A stretch of DNA of 64,000 nt, taken from positions 3,442,001 through 3,506,000 of the forward strand of contig NZ_CP037922.1 in assembly GCF_004355185.1 (NCBI RefSeq), in the 5' to 3' direction. Shown here in pieces: positions 44,307-54,546 of the stretch; the stretch's first letter is position 1; each line of letters opens with the position of its first letter. Under the pieces are notes generated by a model. The model made no database searches. It saw only the letters and a list, made by a program, of their open reading frames with translations, and was not told the origin of the DNA. Origin of the DNA: Hymenobacter radiodurans. GTDB taxonomy: Bacteria; Bacteroidota; Bacteroidia; Cytophagales; Hymenobacteraceae. Position numbers and translations under genes: made by a program.

Positions 44307-47300
44307 ATGAAAATACTCCGCGTCCGTTTCTCCAATCTTAACTCGCTGCGCGGACAGCATGAAATAGATTTCAGTCACTCGCCTCTTTCCGATGCGGGGT
44401 TGTTTGCCATTACCGGCCCCACGGGTGCCGGCAAAACCACTATTCTTGATGCTATCACGCTGGCTCTTTATGGGCAGGTGCCGCGCCATGAGGGTGGCGT
44501 AGAGCAGGTCATGAGTCACGGTACGGGCGAGAGCTGGGCCGAGGTAGAATTTCAGGTAAACGGGCGTCGCTACCGCTCGAAGTGGGGTCAGTATCGGGCG
44601 CGCAAGAAAGCCGAGGGCAAGCTCCAGGATTCGCGCATGGAACTCAGCGAGGAGCCCACTACTCCCTCCGACGCACCCGACGACAATTGGCCCATTATTG
44701 AAAGCTACAAATCCAGGGTGCCAGCGCGGGTGGCGGAACTGAGCGGACTGGAGTATCGGCAGTTTCTACGGTCTGTACTGCTGGCCCAGGGCGAGTTTAC
44801 GCGGTTTTTGAAGTCGAGCGCCGGCGAGCGGGCCCAGCTGCTGGAGAAGATTACGGATACGCGCAAGTACTCCGATATTTCGGTTTTTGCCTTTCGGAAG
44901 GCTAAGGAAGAAGCCCAGCAGGTAGAGGTCCTACGGACGGGTCTGGCCGGCGTTACGCTTCTATCCGATGAGGAGGTAACAGCGCTGGAAACCGAAATGA
45001 CTGCTATTGCGCAGCAGGTACAAGCCAGCACTGCTACGCAGCAGCAATTACAGGAAGCCCAAATCTGGCTCACGAAACTCGCTGACTTAGCTACCCGCCA
45101 GCAGCGAAACCAAGCGAGCCTTGCTACTCTTGCTGCCGAGGCGGAAGACTTATCTCCCTTGCGGCAGCGCCTTACCGCGCACGAGCAGGCCCTTCCCTTT
45201 CGTACACCTTGGGAACTGTTGCAAGCTGCTGGTATCCGATTGCAGCGCATGCGTGAGGAGGAGGCGCTGGCGCTGGAGAAGCGTCCGCAGCTCCAACAAC
45301 AGCTCGATGTGGCACTCGTAAGCAGGGCGACGGTGCAGCAGGCGCGCGACGCGGCGCTAGCACAGCAGGAGGAGCAAAACCCGAAGTTGCTGGAAGCTGA
45401 GAAGCTAGACGCGGTGATTCAGGCCGAGGAAGCCCAGCTCACCAGGGAAAAGCAGGAGTACGAGCAGCGCAATGAACAGTGCAAGCAACAGAAAGCTGAC
45501 TATGAGCAGGCTATAGCACAAGCCAGCCGCCTCAGTGACCAGCTAAAAGAGCTTTCTGCTTGGCTTACGCTGCACGGGCGCCGCATTGACTTGCCAACCA
45601 TTCGGCCCCAACTTAGCAGCCATCTCGAAGACCTGGCCGACGTAGATCGGGAGCTACAGGAGCTCAAAACCCAGCAGAAGACGCAAACCCTGGCGCTGCA
45701 ACAAGCTCAGCAGCTAAGCGCGCAGGCGACCGCCCGGCAGACTGAGGCTGTAAAGCAGGCCGGCGACTTAGCGACAGTCCAACAGCAAGTAGAAGCGGAG
45801 CGGGATACCTGGCTGGCGCGTTTGCAACAGTTTGTGGCAAGCTTGCAGGAGCAGCACGCAGCGCAGGAAAAGCACCTGACGGATCTGCGCTTGCTAGTTC
45901 AGACCCAGCAGTTGATTTTAAGTCATGAGGAGGCGCGGCACTATTTGGAAGCAGGTCAGCCATGTCCTTTGTGCGGCGCCACGGAGCACCCCTTTGCGCT
46001 GGGGGCGCTCGGCGTAACGGCTGATTCGCTGCAACGTGACAAAGAGCGGGAAGAAGCATTGGGCCAGCAGGTAAGGGCTCTGAATGGCCGCGTGCAGAAG
46101 CTGCTGACGGCGGCGGGCATGCTGGAGAATGCTGGGGGGCAAATTTCGACGGAGAATCTACAGATTCACCGGCCGCTGTCGGGGAAGAGGAAGAAATGGC
46201 CCCCAGACAAGCGCGCGCACTATCTCAGCAGCTACGCGAACTTCAGGAGCAGCGTCATGCCGCAGCTATGCGCAGCACGGAGGCCCATGGCGAACAGCAG
46301 CTTGCCAGTCAGCAGCAACGCCAAGCGATTGAAGAATTAGCCAAGCTCTCCGCGAAGCTGGACGATGTTCACGACCGAGCCCCAAAAATTAAGGAGCAGG
46401 TAACCAGCATGCTGGCGTACTTTCAACTCACTTTTACGGGTGATAATGGCGCCGCCCTGACTGAGCAGTTGGAGCAGCTGACGACGGAGTTTGAGCAACA
46501 TAAAGAGGCGCTGAACAAGGCCGAAAGCCAGCGCGCCGCCGTTCAGGCCCAAAGCGAAGAGCTTAAAAAATCGCTTGCCCAAGCGCAGGACTGGCTCACT
46601 GCGCGCAAGGCAGAACTGGTGCGTCACCACGAGGCAATTCAGCGTCGGCGGGAGCAGCGCCAGCAATTTTTTGCTGGCTCCGATGTAGAGCAGGCACGTC
46701 GGCAGCTAACGGACGCGGTAAAGAAGCTAACTGAAGCGTATGAAAGCAGTCACCAGGCTTTCTGCGAGCACGAAAGTCAATTGTCGCGTGCTGACGAGCG
46801 ACGCCGCCAGTTGGAACTGGAAACGGCTCGTGAGCAGCAGGAGCACGATCAACTCTATACTAAGCTAGTAGCCGATCTGCAAGCCGCAAATTTGCCCCCC
46901 AACCCTGAGGAGCTACGCACGCGCCTTCTCCCCGATGCCGAAGCACGCCGCCTCGCCGACCAGCTACAGTCGCACGAACGCGCCCTTCTTACTACCCAAA
47001 GCGCTCTTACAGAAACCCAGCAGCAACTGGAGCTGGAACAAAGCAAGAAGTTGACTACAGAACCGGCGGAAGTAATAAGGGAGCAATTGCGAACTGCGGA
47101 GCGAACCGTAGCCGACCTGCATCAGCAGCTGGGGCAGCGTCGGCAGCGCCTTCAAGATCATCACCAGGGATTGGAGCGTCACGCCGAACTAGCGGCGACG
47201 CTGGAAAAGCAGCAGCAGGAAGCTAGGCGCTGGCGCCAGCTAGCGGAGCTTATCGGTTCGGCTGATGGGAAGAAGTTCAGCGAGTTTGCCCAGGGCCTCA

Positions 47301-47742
47301 CTCTCACGCGCCTCACGGAGCTGGCCAACCGCCACCTCGCGCGCCTCACCGACCGCTACCGCATCACGCGCAATCCGCAGGAATATCTCGATTTGCTGGT
47401 CGTGGACCATTATCAGGCGGACAGCACACGCTCCATGAACTCGCTTTCCGGGGGTGAAAGCTTTCTGGTGAGCTTGGCGCTGGCGTTGGGTCTTTCGGAA
47501 TTAGCAGGTCACAAAACCCAGATTGAGACGCTGTTTATCGATGAAGGTTTTGGCACCCTCGATGCCGACGCGCTGGAAGTAGCTCTTACTGCCCTCGAAA
47601 TTCTGCAAGGCACCGGCAAAATGATCGGAATCATCTCGCACGTAGAAGCCTTGAAAGAGCGCGTGAGCACCCAAATTAATGTCCGCAAAGGCGTGGGGGT
47701 ATTAGCACTCTGCGCGTGGTTGGGTTTGGAGAGAGCGAGTAG
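44307..47742 (+). CDS. sbcC: Exonuclease SbcC (ATPase), broken by two frameshifts
   Basis: SMC-like partner of SbcD. Walker A GPTGAGKTTILDAITLALYG is near the N-terminus. Long coiled coils flank the zinc hook CPLC (AGQPCPLCGATEHPF). The C-terminal lobe has the signature NSLSGGESFLVSLALALG and Walker B ETLFIDEGFGTLDADAL. The frame breaks near the G run at 46134-46139; the first frame stops at 46340 and the second is open from before 46196. Restoring one G gives NAGGANFDGESTDSPAAVGEEEEMAPRQARALSQQL. A second break is at G run 47695-47699. One more G restores the normal end VRKGVGGISTLRVVGFGESE with stop at 47740-47742; as given, the frame runs to 47752. Confidence 0.88.
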
Positions 47743-47785
47743 CGCTTTATAAAACAATAATTGTCCAACAATTGATATTTATTCT

Positions 47786-48303
47786 ATGCAAGACATAATT
47801 AATAGAATAAAAGAACTCGCTGTTTTGTATCCTGATGATGTTGCATTACATCCACCGGCTGGCGAGTTAAGGATTGAGTTTATTGAGTCTAAGCTGCAAA
47901 CTAAATTACCTGCTGAGCTAATAGAGCTGTATAATTTTAGTAACGGCTTTGCCTTTTTGAATTATGTAGTTGTTGGCTTGATGAATAAAAGACTACTCAA
48001 TATATTAAGTATTAACCCAATGACTCTTAAGCCTAACGGGTTGCATAAAGAAGTAATTATATTTATGATTACTGAATTAGGCGAAAGCTTTGCTTATACA
48101 ATTGATGCAAATTCAGATACTTTTCAAGTAATAAAAATGGAAGAATCAGATTCCATTTTTAAAGTGGTAGCACCGGGTATTCGTTCTTTTTTGAAAAGTT
48201 TTTAGATATAATATCGGTGCTTCTTGAATATCATAGCCGAGATGAAGACGTGACATTTTTTGAAGATGAATTATTGCCGGAAGAGTTAGCTAAATGGAAT
48301 TAG
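47786..48303 (+). CDS. SMI1/KNR4 (SUKH) family protein, one frameshift near the 3' end
   Basis: As read, 139 residues ending at 48205. IEFIESKLQTKLPAELIELYNFSNGFAFLNY matches the SUKH domain, and ELGESFAYTIDANSDTFQVIKM fits its core. The frame ends inside a T run (48199-48203). One extra T continues it as KSFLDIISVLLEYHSRDEDVTFFEDELLPEELAKWN, ending at 48303, a natural SUKH C-terminus. SUKH proteins are often immunity proteins of polymorphic toxins. The gene is AT-rich and follows sbcC by 44 bases. No toxin gene is seen nearby. Confidence 0.75.
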
Positions 48304-48315
48304 CTAAATTATATC

Positions 48316-49437
48316 TTAGCTAAACTCACCTCCAACGGCCTTCATTTCCGCCCACGTCCAATAGCGGCGGGGCGCGATGCCCGCGTAGCCTTGTTGAAAG
48401 AAATCCACCACTTCTTTTTCTATTGTCTCGGCATCAATAGATGATTGTTCGATGGGTCGCTGGTCGGGGTCGGCGTAACGCTGGGCTTTGCTGAGCTTTT
48501 TGCCTCCCAGACGCAGCAATGGGCCTGTGTCGGTGATGGCATCAAAAACCCAGGCGCTGGGGGAGTTTTCTAGGCTGCTGAGGCGAGTGGCCAGGCCATT
48601 CAACGACAAGCGCGGCAGCGTGGGGCGCGACTCCAGATCAATCCAGGTGGTATACTTATACTCCAGCTCGTAGCGCCGACCATCATAGCAGCTTAGCACA
48701 ATATCGAAGCCGTTGGTCGGGCCAAACAAGGCGTAATACGGCAGTGGATCGGGCGTGTGCACCACCAATAAGCCCAAGTCCGGATAGCGCGTGAGACGTG
48801 TGGCAGAACTGTGCATTACCTCAATGGCGCGGCGCACCCGGTTATATTCTGGTTCCCAAGCTGCGCGTCCCCGCTCAGGGTTTTCTAGTATTTCGCCGAA
48901 AACGGGCAGAAACCAGGCAAATTTCTCCGCCGAAGCTTCGGTCTCGCTGCGCCGAATGGCCGGCGCGCCAAAGGGCGGATAAAACAACTCCTTTTCCTTG
49001 GCATTAAGCCAGCAAACCAGCTTCAGCGCGTCATCGGCCAGCGGGTTAGTCCAGTCCAACTCACGGAAGTCGCCGAGCGTGGCCACCAGACGCAATAGTG
49101 GCTCATAATGCAAGGCCAACTCGGCATTCAGCAAGCTCCAGACGCCAACAAAGCCGTCGATGTCGAAGTGGTTGGCGCTGACGGCCTGTACTACCATTTC
49201 TGGTGTATGAGGTGCGCGCAAAGCTCTGAGCACTGAGCCAGCGCTGGTGTCGTCACGGAAGGCAACGGGCGTAGCGGCTCCGCGCCAGTGGGCCAATACC
49301 AACGCCGCCCGCAGGCCGGTGCTATCGACTAAAATGGTGGGCTGATGCTTAGCCTCGGCGAAGGGAACAAAATAATGCGCCAAAAACAGGATCTGTAAAA
49401 AGAGAAGAAGCGATGTGCCAAGAACGAATTTCTTCAT
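48316..49437 (-). CDS. Hypothetical secreted or anchored protein (DUF6687-like)
   Basis: 373 residues with an N-terminal hydrophobic segment (residues 3-28: FVLGTSLLLFLQILFLAHYFV). Notable motifs are TILVDSTGLRAALVLAHWRGAATPVAFRDDTSAGSVLRAL and AVSANHFDIDGFVGVWSLLN; the latter resembles the DHH-type D-x-D-G loops of phosphoesterases. The tail reads RRYWTWAEMKAVGG. It may belong to a Bacteroidota DUF6687-like family, which I cannot verify. It lies tail to tail with the SUKH gene. Function unknown. Confidence 0.7.
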   Translation of the reverse strand: MKKFVLGTSLLLFLQILFLAHYFVPFAEAKHQPTILVDSTGLRAALVLAHWRGAATPVAFRDDTSAGSVLRALRAPHTPEMVVQAVSANHFDIDGFVGVWSLLNAELALHYEPLLRLVATLGDFRELDWTNPLADDALKLVCWLNAKEKELFYPPFGAPAIRRSETEASAEKFAWFLPVFGEILENPERGRAAWEPEYNRVRRAIEVMHSSATRLTRYPDLGLLVVHTPDPLPYYALFGPTNGFDIVLSCYDGRRYELEYKYTTWIDLESRPTLPRLSLNGLATRLSSLENSPSAWVFDAITDTGPLLRLGGKKLSKAQRYADPDQRPIEQSSIDAETIEKEVVDFFQQGYAGIAPRRYWTWAEMKAVGGEFS

Positions 49438-49461
49438 TCCTGCTCACATAGTACGACCGGG

Positions 49462-49782
49462 TTAGCGCCGCTTACGACGATTGGAGATATGCTCTATACG
49501 ACTACGACGCACCCAGTGCAAATATTTTTGTAGCTCCTCGGCTACTCGAAGGGCATCCACGGAAGCATATTTTTTGGCTAGCTCCCGATTAGTCAGCAGC
49601 AGGTGTACGGTACTATGGCAAGGTTGGCAGAGAGCCACGGTAGGCCCAAACCGCCCGCCTTCTTCGCGCGGGATGAGGTGATGACGCGACACAAAACGTA
49701 CATGCCGCTCACATAGCTCACACTGTGGCTCAGGATTAGCCGCAGAATTAATAGAAACATTTTTGAAGCGACGACGGGGCAT
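49462..49782 (-). CDS. HNH endonuclease family protein
   Basis: 106 residues from the ATG at 49782. HNH/McrA-like: CELCERHVRFVSRHHLIPREEGG, then VALCQPCHSTVHLLLTNREL. The two CxxC-type pairs bind structural zinc, and the HH plus H residues form the nuclease site. The C-terminus is strongly basic (RRSRIEHISNRRKRR), fitting nucleic acid binding. Stand-alone members have unknown roles; restriction-like or mobile-element origins are possible. Confidence 0.85.
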   Translation of the reverse strand: MPRRRFKNVSINSAANPEPQCELCERHVRFVSRHHLIPREEGGRFGPTVALCQPCHSTVHLLLTNRELAKKYASVDALRVAEELQKYLHWVRRSRIEHISNRRKRR

Positions 49783-50063
49783 AAAATGCAATTATGTAAG
49801 AAGTTGGCCCGATGATAGCAGAGAGATTCTATAGGAAGTCTGATGAACAAAGATTTTTGCTTACAATCGATCCCACTCGAATAAATTCTATATTTGATTG
49901 TGACACTACGTTTAATTACAATAGCAAAAAGCTCTTCACCTTGCTTATAATGTGTTATTTGGCAGCTAAATCAACTAAATAATCGACCGTACAAGTTCAA
50001 AAATTCATCAAAATAGTTCTAAAAATAAACTTCGTCTTTTTCAACACTTTTACCACTTTCCCT

Positions 50064-50513
50064 ATGCAAACTCTTACTCTTCACTTACCTCGGCGCTTTG
50101 CACTTTTACTGCGGGTCGCTGGTTTTTTCTTAGCTCTAATCGTGCTGACGCCGACGAAAGCTCACGCGCAAACCTGGCTGGTTTCGACCGATGCGTACAT
50201 CAAACTGGGTGTAATGGATAAATTTGGTCAGTTGGGTACGTACCAGGCCACGTTTATTGTAGTAGATCAAACGTCGGGCAGAGAGTATTTGCTGACGAAA
50301 GAAGTAGAGAAGGGTAAAAATGGGATTGACGTACTTTTCCCATCGGAGCCTTCGGAGCCCGATTACTTTAAAACGGAGAAAGGTGAGGCCGCCCGCGCCG
50401 TTCCTGGCAAGTATGCTTGGGAGTGCCGGGTAGGTGGAAAGCGGGTTGTTGGGGGGCGTTTTGAGCTTCCAGCAGTAGCCAACGATGTGACGGTAGTGGA
50501 TAACCGCAAATAA
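50064..50513 (+). CDS. Hypothetical secreted protein
   Basis: 149 residues with a signal peptide (about 1-36, ending AHAQT). The mature part, WLVSTDAYIKLGVMDKFGQLGTYQATFIVVDQTSGREYLLTKEVEKGKNGIDVLFPSEP, then FELPAVANDVTVVDNRK, is a small beta-rich domain of no family known to me. It is a single-gene unit followed by a terminator. Confidence 0.7.
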   Translation: MQTLTLHLPRRFALLLRVAGFFLALIVLTPTKAHAQTWLVSTDAYIKLGVMDKFGQLGTYQATFIVVDQTSGREYLLTKEVEKGKNGIDVLFPSEPSEPDYFKTEKGEAARAVPGKYAWECRVGGKRVVGGRFELPAVANDVTVVDNRK

Positions 50514-50551
50514 TTCGCTTTTTTTGTTTTCTCCTTTCCTCACTTAGTACT

Positions 50552-50583
50552 AGCCCGGCGTTGCAGCGCCGGGCTTTTTTTGT
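50552..50583 (+). terminator. Intrinsic terminator
   Basis: AGCCCGGCG pairs with CGCCGGGCT around TTGCAG, followed by a T run. Confidence 0.85.
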
Positions 50584-50710
50584 GCGTCTGTGGTAGCAAC
50601 GCGTGCCTTTTTGGTCGCAATTGCGTAGTAATAAGTTGGGGCTGGGGGGCGTTTTGCTCACTTGGCGGTCACCTATTTTTATAGTTCCAGCGTCGTTTAC
50701 TCCTCAGATT

Positions 50711-51019
50711 ATGCCTAAAAAATCTTTTGCCGAACTTATCAGCAGCCCCGGAATGCCGGTCTTGGTCGATTTTTATGCCGACTGGTGCGGGCCCTGCAAA
50801 ACAATGGCTCCTATTCTGGAGCAGGTAGCCAACCAGCATCAGGGGAAGGTTAAAGTGATTAAAGTAGACGTGGACAAGAACCCAGCGGCGGCGCAGCAAT
50901 TCCGCGTGCAGGGCATTCCCACACTTATTCTCTTCCACAAAGGCCAGCCCGTGTGGCGGCAGTCGGGGGTGGTACCGGCGCAGCAGCTCAGTCAGGCTAT
51001 CGGGTCGGTGATTCACTGA
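50711..51019 (+). CDS. trxA: Thioredoxin
   Basis: 102 residues from ATG 50711 (MPKKSFAELI). The active site is WCGPCK in VLVDFYADWCGPCKTMAPIL, and the cis-Pro loop is GIPTLILFHKG. No signal peptide in this frame, so cytoplasmic. Complete. Confidence 0.92.
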   Translation: MPKKSFAELISSPGMPVLVDFYADWCGPCKTMAPILEQVANQHQGKVKVIKVDVDKNPAAAQQFRVQGIPTLILFHKGQPVWRQSGVVPAQQLSQAIGSVIH

Positions 51020-51239
51020 CGCACAGATTTTGCCCCCCAATCGCCTTTTTTTCTTCTCGGCTGTTATCCCGCTGTAAAGTGGGCTAGCTTGCTTTGCGGC
51101 TGTTTGTTTACAAGCAGAGAAAATTTGCCTATCGACTCGCCCAGCGCTTGTTATTTGGCTATTGGTCTTCCATCCTACCGTGTCCTTAAATGCTCCCCTG
51201 CCCGCATAGTACATTTATGATTCTGTTCGTTGTCAAGCT

Positions 51240-53591
51240 ATGCGTGTAGTAGTACCCTTTGTTCAGTCCATTCTTTTCTTACTGATTTTGTGCACGTTGC
51301 CCCAGGTGGCGCTGGCCCAAGCCACCGTTACGCTGAGCGGATACGTGCGCGGCGCCACCGATCAGGGCGTGCTACCGGGTGCTTCCGTAGCCGTGCCAGC
51401 GCTGAATACCGGCGTAACGGCTGATGAGAAGGGATTTTATTCCCTGCCCCTACCCACAGGACGTTATGAGGTAGTCATTTCCTTTATCGGCTACGAAACG
51501 GTGACGCGGGATATAAACGTAAACCGTAGCCAGCGCATTTCCTTCGTGTTGCCGGAGGCGGCCAATGAACTTGGGGAGGTGATCGTAGAGGGCTCGGGCA
51601 CCTTAGAGCAAAAGCTGCAAACTACCCAAATGAGCGTGGACCGCCTCACGACCCGCGAGGCGAAGCTGCTGCCGGCTTTGTTTGGGGAAGTTGATTTGCT
51701 GAAAACCTTACAGCTCAAGCCCGGCGTGCAAAACGGCGGGGAGGGCACCAGCGGCCTCTTCGTGCGCGGCGGCTCCTCCGACCAAAATCTGTATTTGCTC
51801 GATGAGGCGGTGGTATACAATCCTTCGCACTTGTTTGGGCTGTTTTCGGTGTTCAATCCGGATGCCGTGCAAAGCGTAGATTTATACAAAGGCGGCTTTC
51901 CAGCGCAGTTTGGGGGGCGTTTATCGTCGGTGGTTGATGTAAAGCTGCGTGAGGGTAACACTAAGAAGCTGGGAGTGAGCGGGGGCCTAGGCCTTATATC
52001 TTCGCGCCTTACAGTGGAAGGGCCCATTGTGAAGGATAAAGGATCATTTATCCTGTCGGGGCGGCGCACTTACTTCGATGTGTTTACACGCCAAATCAAT
52101 AAGCTGAACGCCGATGACCCGGAGTATAACCCCATTCCTAACTACTACTTCGCCGATTACAACGCCAAAGCCAACTATAAGCTCGGCGATAAAGACCAGA
52201 TTTTCCTGACAGGCTACTACGGCCGCGACGTGTTTGGCTTTAACAGTACTGGCAGCTTCAACTTCGATTTTACCTGGGGCAATACCGTGGGCGCTTTGCG
52301 CTGGAACCATGTGTTTTCGCCGAAGTTATTCGTGAATACGACAGCTTCATTTACGCGCTACGAGTACGACGTCACCAACAAGATCGACCAGTTCAGCTTC
52401 AACCTTGCCTCCGACATCCGCGATATAGCCCTCCGGACTGACTTTGAGTACCAGCCCAATGAGCGCCACACGCTAAAGTTTGGCGCCAGCGCCACCGACC
52501 ATATTTTCGGCGTGGGCCGCCTGCAAGCTGGCAGCGAAGATGGTCGCCTCGACATTGGCTCCGATGTAAATTACCGGGGTCAGGAAGCCGCTCTTTATGC
52601 CAGCGACAACTTTAAGCCTACCGACAAGTTACAGCTAGAATACGGCCTGCGGGCAACTGCCTTCCAAAGCGGCTCCGACCGCTACGCGGGCCTGGAGCCA
52701 CGAGCGGCGGCGCGCTATTCGCTCACGCCCAACACATCGTTGAAGGCCAGCTACGCCCTCATGTACCAGTACGTGCATTTGGTAACCAACTCGGGCGCAT
52801 CCTTGCCCACCGATATCTGGTATCCGTCGCGGGAGTCGGTGAAGCCGCAACGCTCCCAGCAGGTGGCAACTGGAGTAAGCTTTTTGCTTGGCGGGGGGCA
52901 ATTTTTGCTGACCAATGAGGTGTATTACAAGTGGGCCCAAAACCAGATTGACTTTAAAGATGGCGCCCAGCTATTTGTGAACCCCGACCTGGATCAGGAG
53001 TTTCTGTTTGGCAAAGGCTGGAGCTACGGCAACGAGTTGTACCTGGAGAAGAAAACGGGCCGCACTACCGGCTGGGTGGGCTACACGCTGGCCTGGAGCA
53101 AGCGCAAATTTGCCCCCCAGCGCGGCACCACGGGCATCAACAACGGCGCCGACTTCTACCCTACCTACGACCGTCGCCACAACCTTACGGTGGTGCTGCT
53201 GCATCGGCTCTCGGAGCGTGTGAACCTGACGGGATCTTTCGTGTACAGCTCCGGCGCGCCCACCACGTTGCCCCAAGGACGTTTTGTATTTCAGGAAGTG
53301 TACGGCGCCGAAGCCGCCGCCGTGCCCATTTACCCCGACCGCAACTCGTATCGCTTGGCGCCCTACCACCGCCTCGATCTGGGCCTGGTGTGGAATATGA
53401 AACCTAACCGCTGGTTCGATGAGTCGGACCTGACGTTTAGCGTATACAACTCATACAACCGGCGCAATCCTTACTTCGTGTATTTCGACCAGGTGAAAGA
53501 CCCCGCTACGGAGCAGGTAACCGGCTACCGCGCCCGGCAGGTGTCGCTGTTCCCGATTATTCCTTCCGTGACCTACAATTTCAAATTCTGA
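51240..53591 (+). CDS. TonB-dependent receptor with carboxypeptidase-regulatory-like domain
   Basis: 783 residues. Signal peptide (1-27, VALAQ), CarboxypepD_reg-like domain (VTLSGYVRGATDQGVLPGASVAVPALNTGVTADEKGFYSLPLPTGRYEVVISFIGYE), plug (PALFGEVDLLKTLQLKPGVQNGGEGTSGLFVRGGSSDQNLYLLDEAVVYNPSHLFGLFSVFNPDAV), then a long barrel ending VTYNFKF. Intact, unlike the receptor at 877. Three bases separate it from the DUF4249 lipoprotein, so they form an operon. The substrate is unknown. Confidence 0.93.
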   Translation: MRVVVPFVQSILFLLILCTLPQVALAQATVTLSGYVRGATDQGVLPGASVAVPALNTGVTADEKGFYSLPLPTGRYEVVISFIGYETVTRDINVNRSQRISFVLPEAANELGEVIVEGSGTLEQKLQTTQMSVDRLTTREAKLLPALFGEVDLLKTLQLKPGVQNGGEGTSGLFVRGGSSDQNLYLLDEAVVYNPSHLFGLFSVFNPDAVQSVDLYKGGFPAQFGGRLSSVVDVKLREGNTKKLGVSGGLGLISSRLTVEGPIVKDKGSFILSGRRTYFDVFTRQINKLNADDPEYNPIPNYYFADYNAKANYKLGDKDQIFLTGYYGRDVFGFNSTGSFNFDFTWGNTVGALRWNHVFSPKLFVNTTASFTRYEYDVTNKIDQFSFNLASDIRDIALRTDFEYQPNERHTLKFGASATDHIFGVGRLQAGSEDGRLDIGSDVNYRGQEAALYASDNFKPTDKLQLEYGLRATAFQSGSDRYAGLEPRAAARYSLTPNTSLKASYALMYQYVHLVTNSGASLPTDIWYPSRESVKPQRSQQVATGVSFLLGGGQFLLTNEVYYKWAQNQIDFKDGAQLFVNPDLDQEFLFGKGWSYGNELYLEKKTGRTTGWVGYTLAWSKRKFAPQRGTTGINNGADFYPTYDRRHNLTVVLLHRLSERVNLTGSFVYSSGAPTTLPQGRFVFQEVYGAEAAAVPIYPDRNSYRLAPYHRLDLGLVWNMKPNRWFDESDLTFSVYNSYNRRNPYFVYFDQVKDPATEQVTGYRARQVSLFPIIPSVTYNFKF

Positions 53592-53594
53592 CCG

Positions 53595-54464
53595 ATGGCT
53601 GTGGTTCAATCTATGGGACTTTATTTGAAAACTATCCTGACTTGCAGCATCCGGCGCGTACTACCGCTGGCTTTGCTGCTGGGGCTTGTCGGGTGTGAAA
53701 ACCTGCAACAGGACATTGATGTGGTCATTCCTACTGCGCCTGCGCAATTAGTGATTGAGTGCTATCTGGAACCTAACCAGCGCGCCCAGCTTACGGTGAG
53801 CGAAACGGCGCCTTATCTTTCTTCGCCCATACCAGTGGTACCGGAAGATGTGACGGTGGTAATAGCAGGCCCAAATCGGCAACGCGAAACCCTGCTCTAT
53901 GATCCCGGTTTCAACTTCGTGACGGGCAAAGTGTACACGCACCGCGGCCGCAATCGACTTCTAATTCAGCCCGGCGACGTGTTTACGCTGGAGGCGAAGG
54001 ATAAGAAAGGTCGGGTGGTGACGGGCACCGCCAAAATGCCTACCCCCGTACCACTCGATACAGTGGAGTTCAACTTCAACGACCGCCCGATCCAACTGCG
54101 GGAGGCAATTGTGTTGGCCCGTTTCCGCGACCCCCTGGAAACCCTCGACTTCTACCGCTTCCAGATTCACCGCGACAGTATTTCCCAAGACCCTGAAGTA
54201 GATTATACCATCGAAGACCGCCTCAACGAAGGCAAGGAAGTGACCTTGGGCACCAGCTACATCTTCGACCCCGGCGACTCTCTAATCGTCTCGCTCTACC
54301 ACTTCGATGAGCCCTACTACCGCTTTCTGCAATCGACTCAGAACGCGCGCAATGCCAACGGCAACCCTTTTGGCCAGCCTGCGGCCGTGCAATCCACGGT
54401 GCAGGGCGGCATAGGCGTATTCACGATTCTGAGCTATGAAAGGCGCTCACTGGTGATTCCGTAA
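53595..54464 (+). CDS. DUF4249 domain lipoprotein
   Basis: 289 residues. A lipobox LLGLVGC follows a hydrophobic segment, with ENLQQDIDVVIPTAPAQLVIECYLEPNQRAQLTVSETAPYLSSP after it. DUF4249 lipoproteins accompany TonB receptors of this type in Bacteroidota and are thought to act as a surface partner, by analogy with SusD. Directly downstream of its receptor. Complete. Confidence 0.88.
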   Translation: MAVVQSMGLYLKTILTCSIRRVLPLALLLGLVGCENLQQDIDVVIPTAPAQLVIECYLEPNQRAQLTVSETAPYLSSPIPVVPEDVTVVIAGPNRQRETLLYDPGFNFVTGKVYTHRGRNRLLIQPGDVFTLEAKDKKGRVVTGTAKMPTPVPLDTVEFNFNDRPIQLREAIVLARFRDPLETLDFYRFQIHRDSISQDPEVDYTIEDRLNEGKEVTLGTSYIFDPGDSLIVSLYHFDEPYYRFLQSTQNARNANGNPFGQPAAVQSTVQGGIGVFTILSYERRSLVIP

Positions 54465-54492
54465 GACAGCGTTAATTCAAACCTAATGACAC

Positions 54493-54528
54493 AAAAAAGC
54501 CCCCAGACAATATCTGGGGGACTTTTTT
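54493..54528. terminator. Bidirectional terminator with one bulge
   Basis: AAAAAAGCCCCCAGA pairs with TCTGGGGG-A-CTTTTTT, the extra A being a bulge, between convergent genes. Confidence 0.8.
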
Positions 54529-54546
54529 GAAACTTTAAATCAAAAT

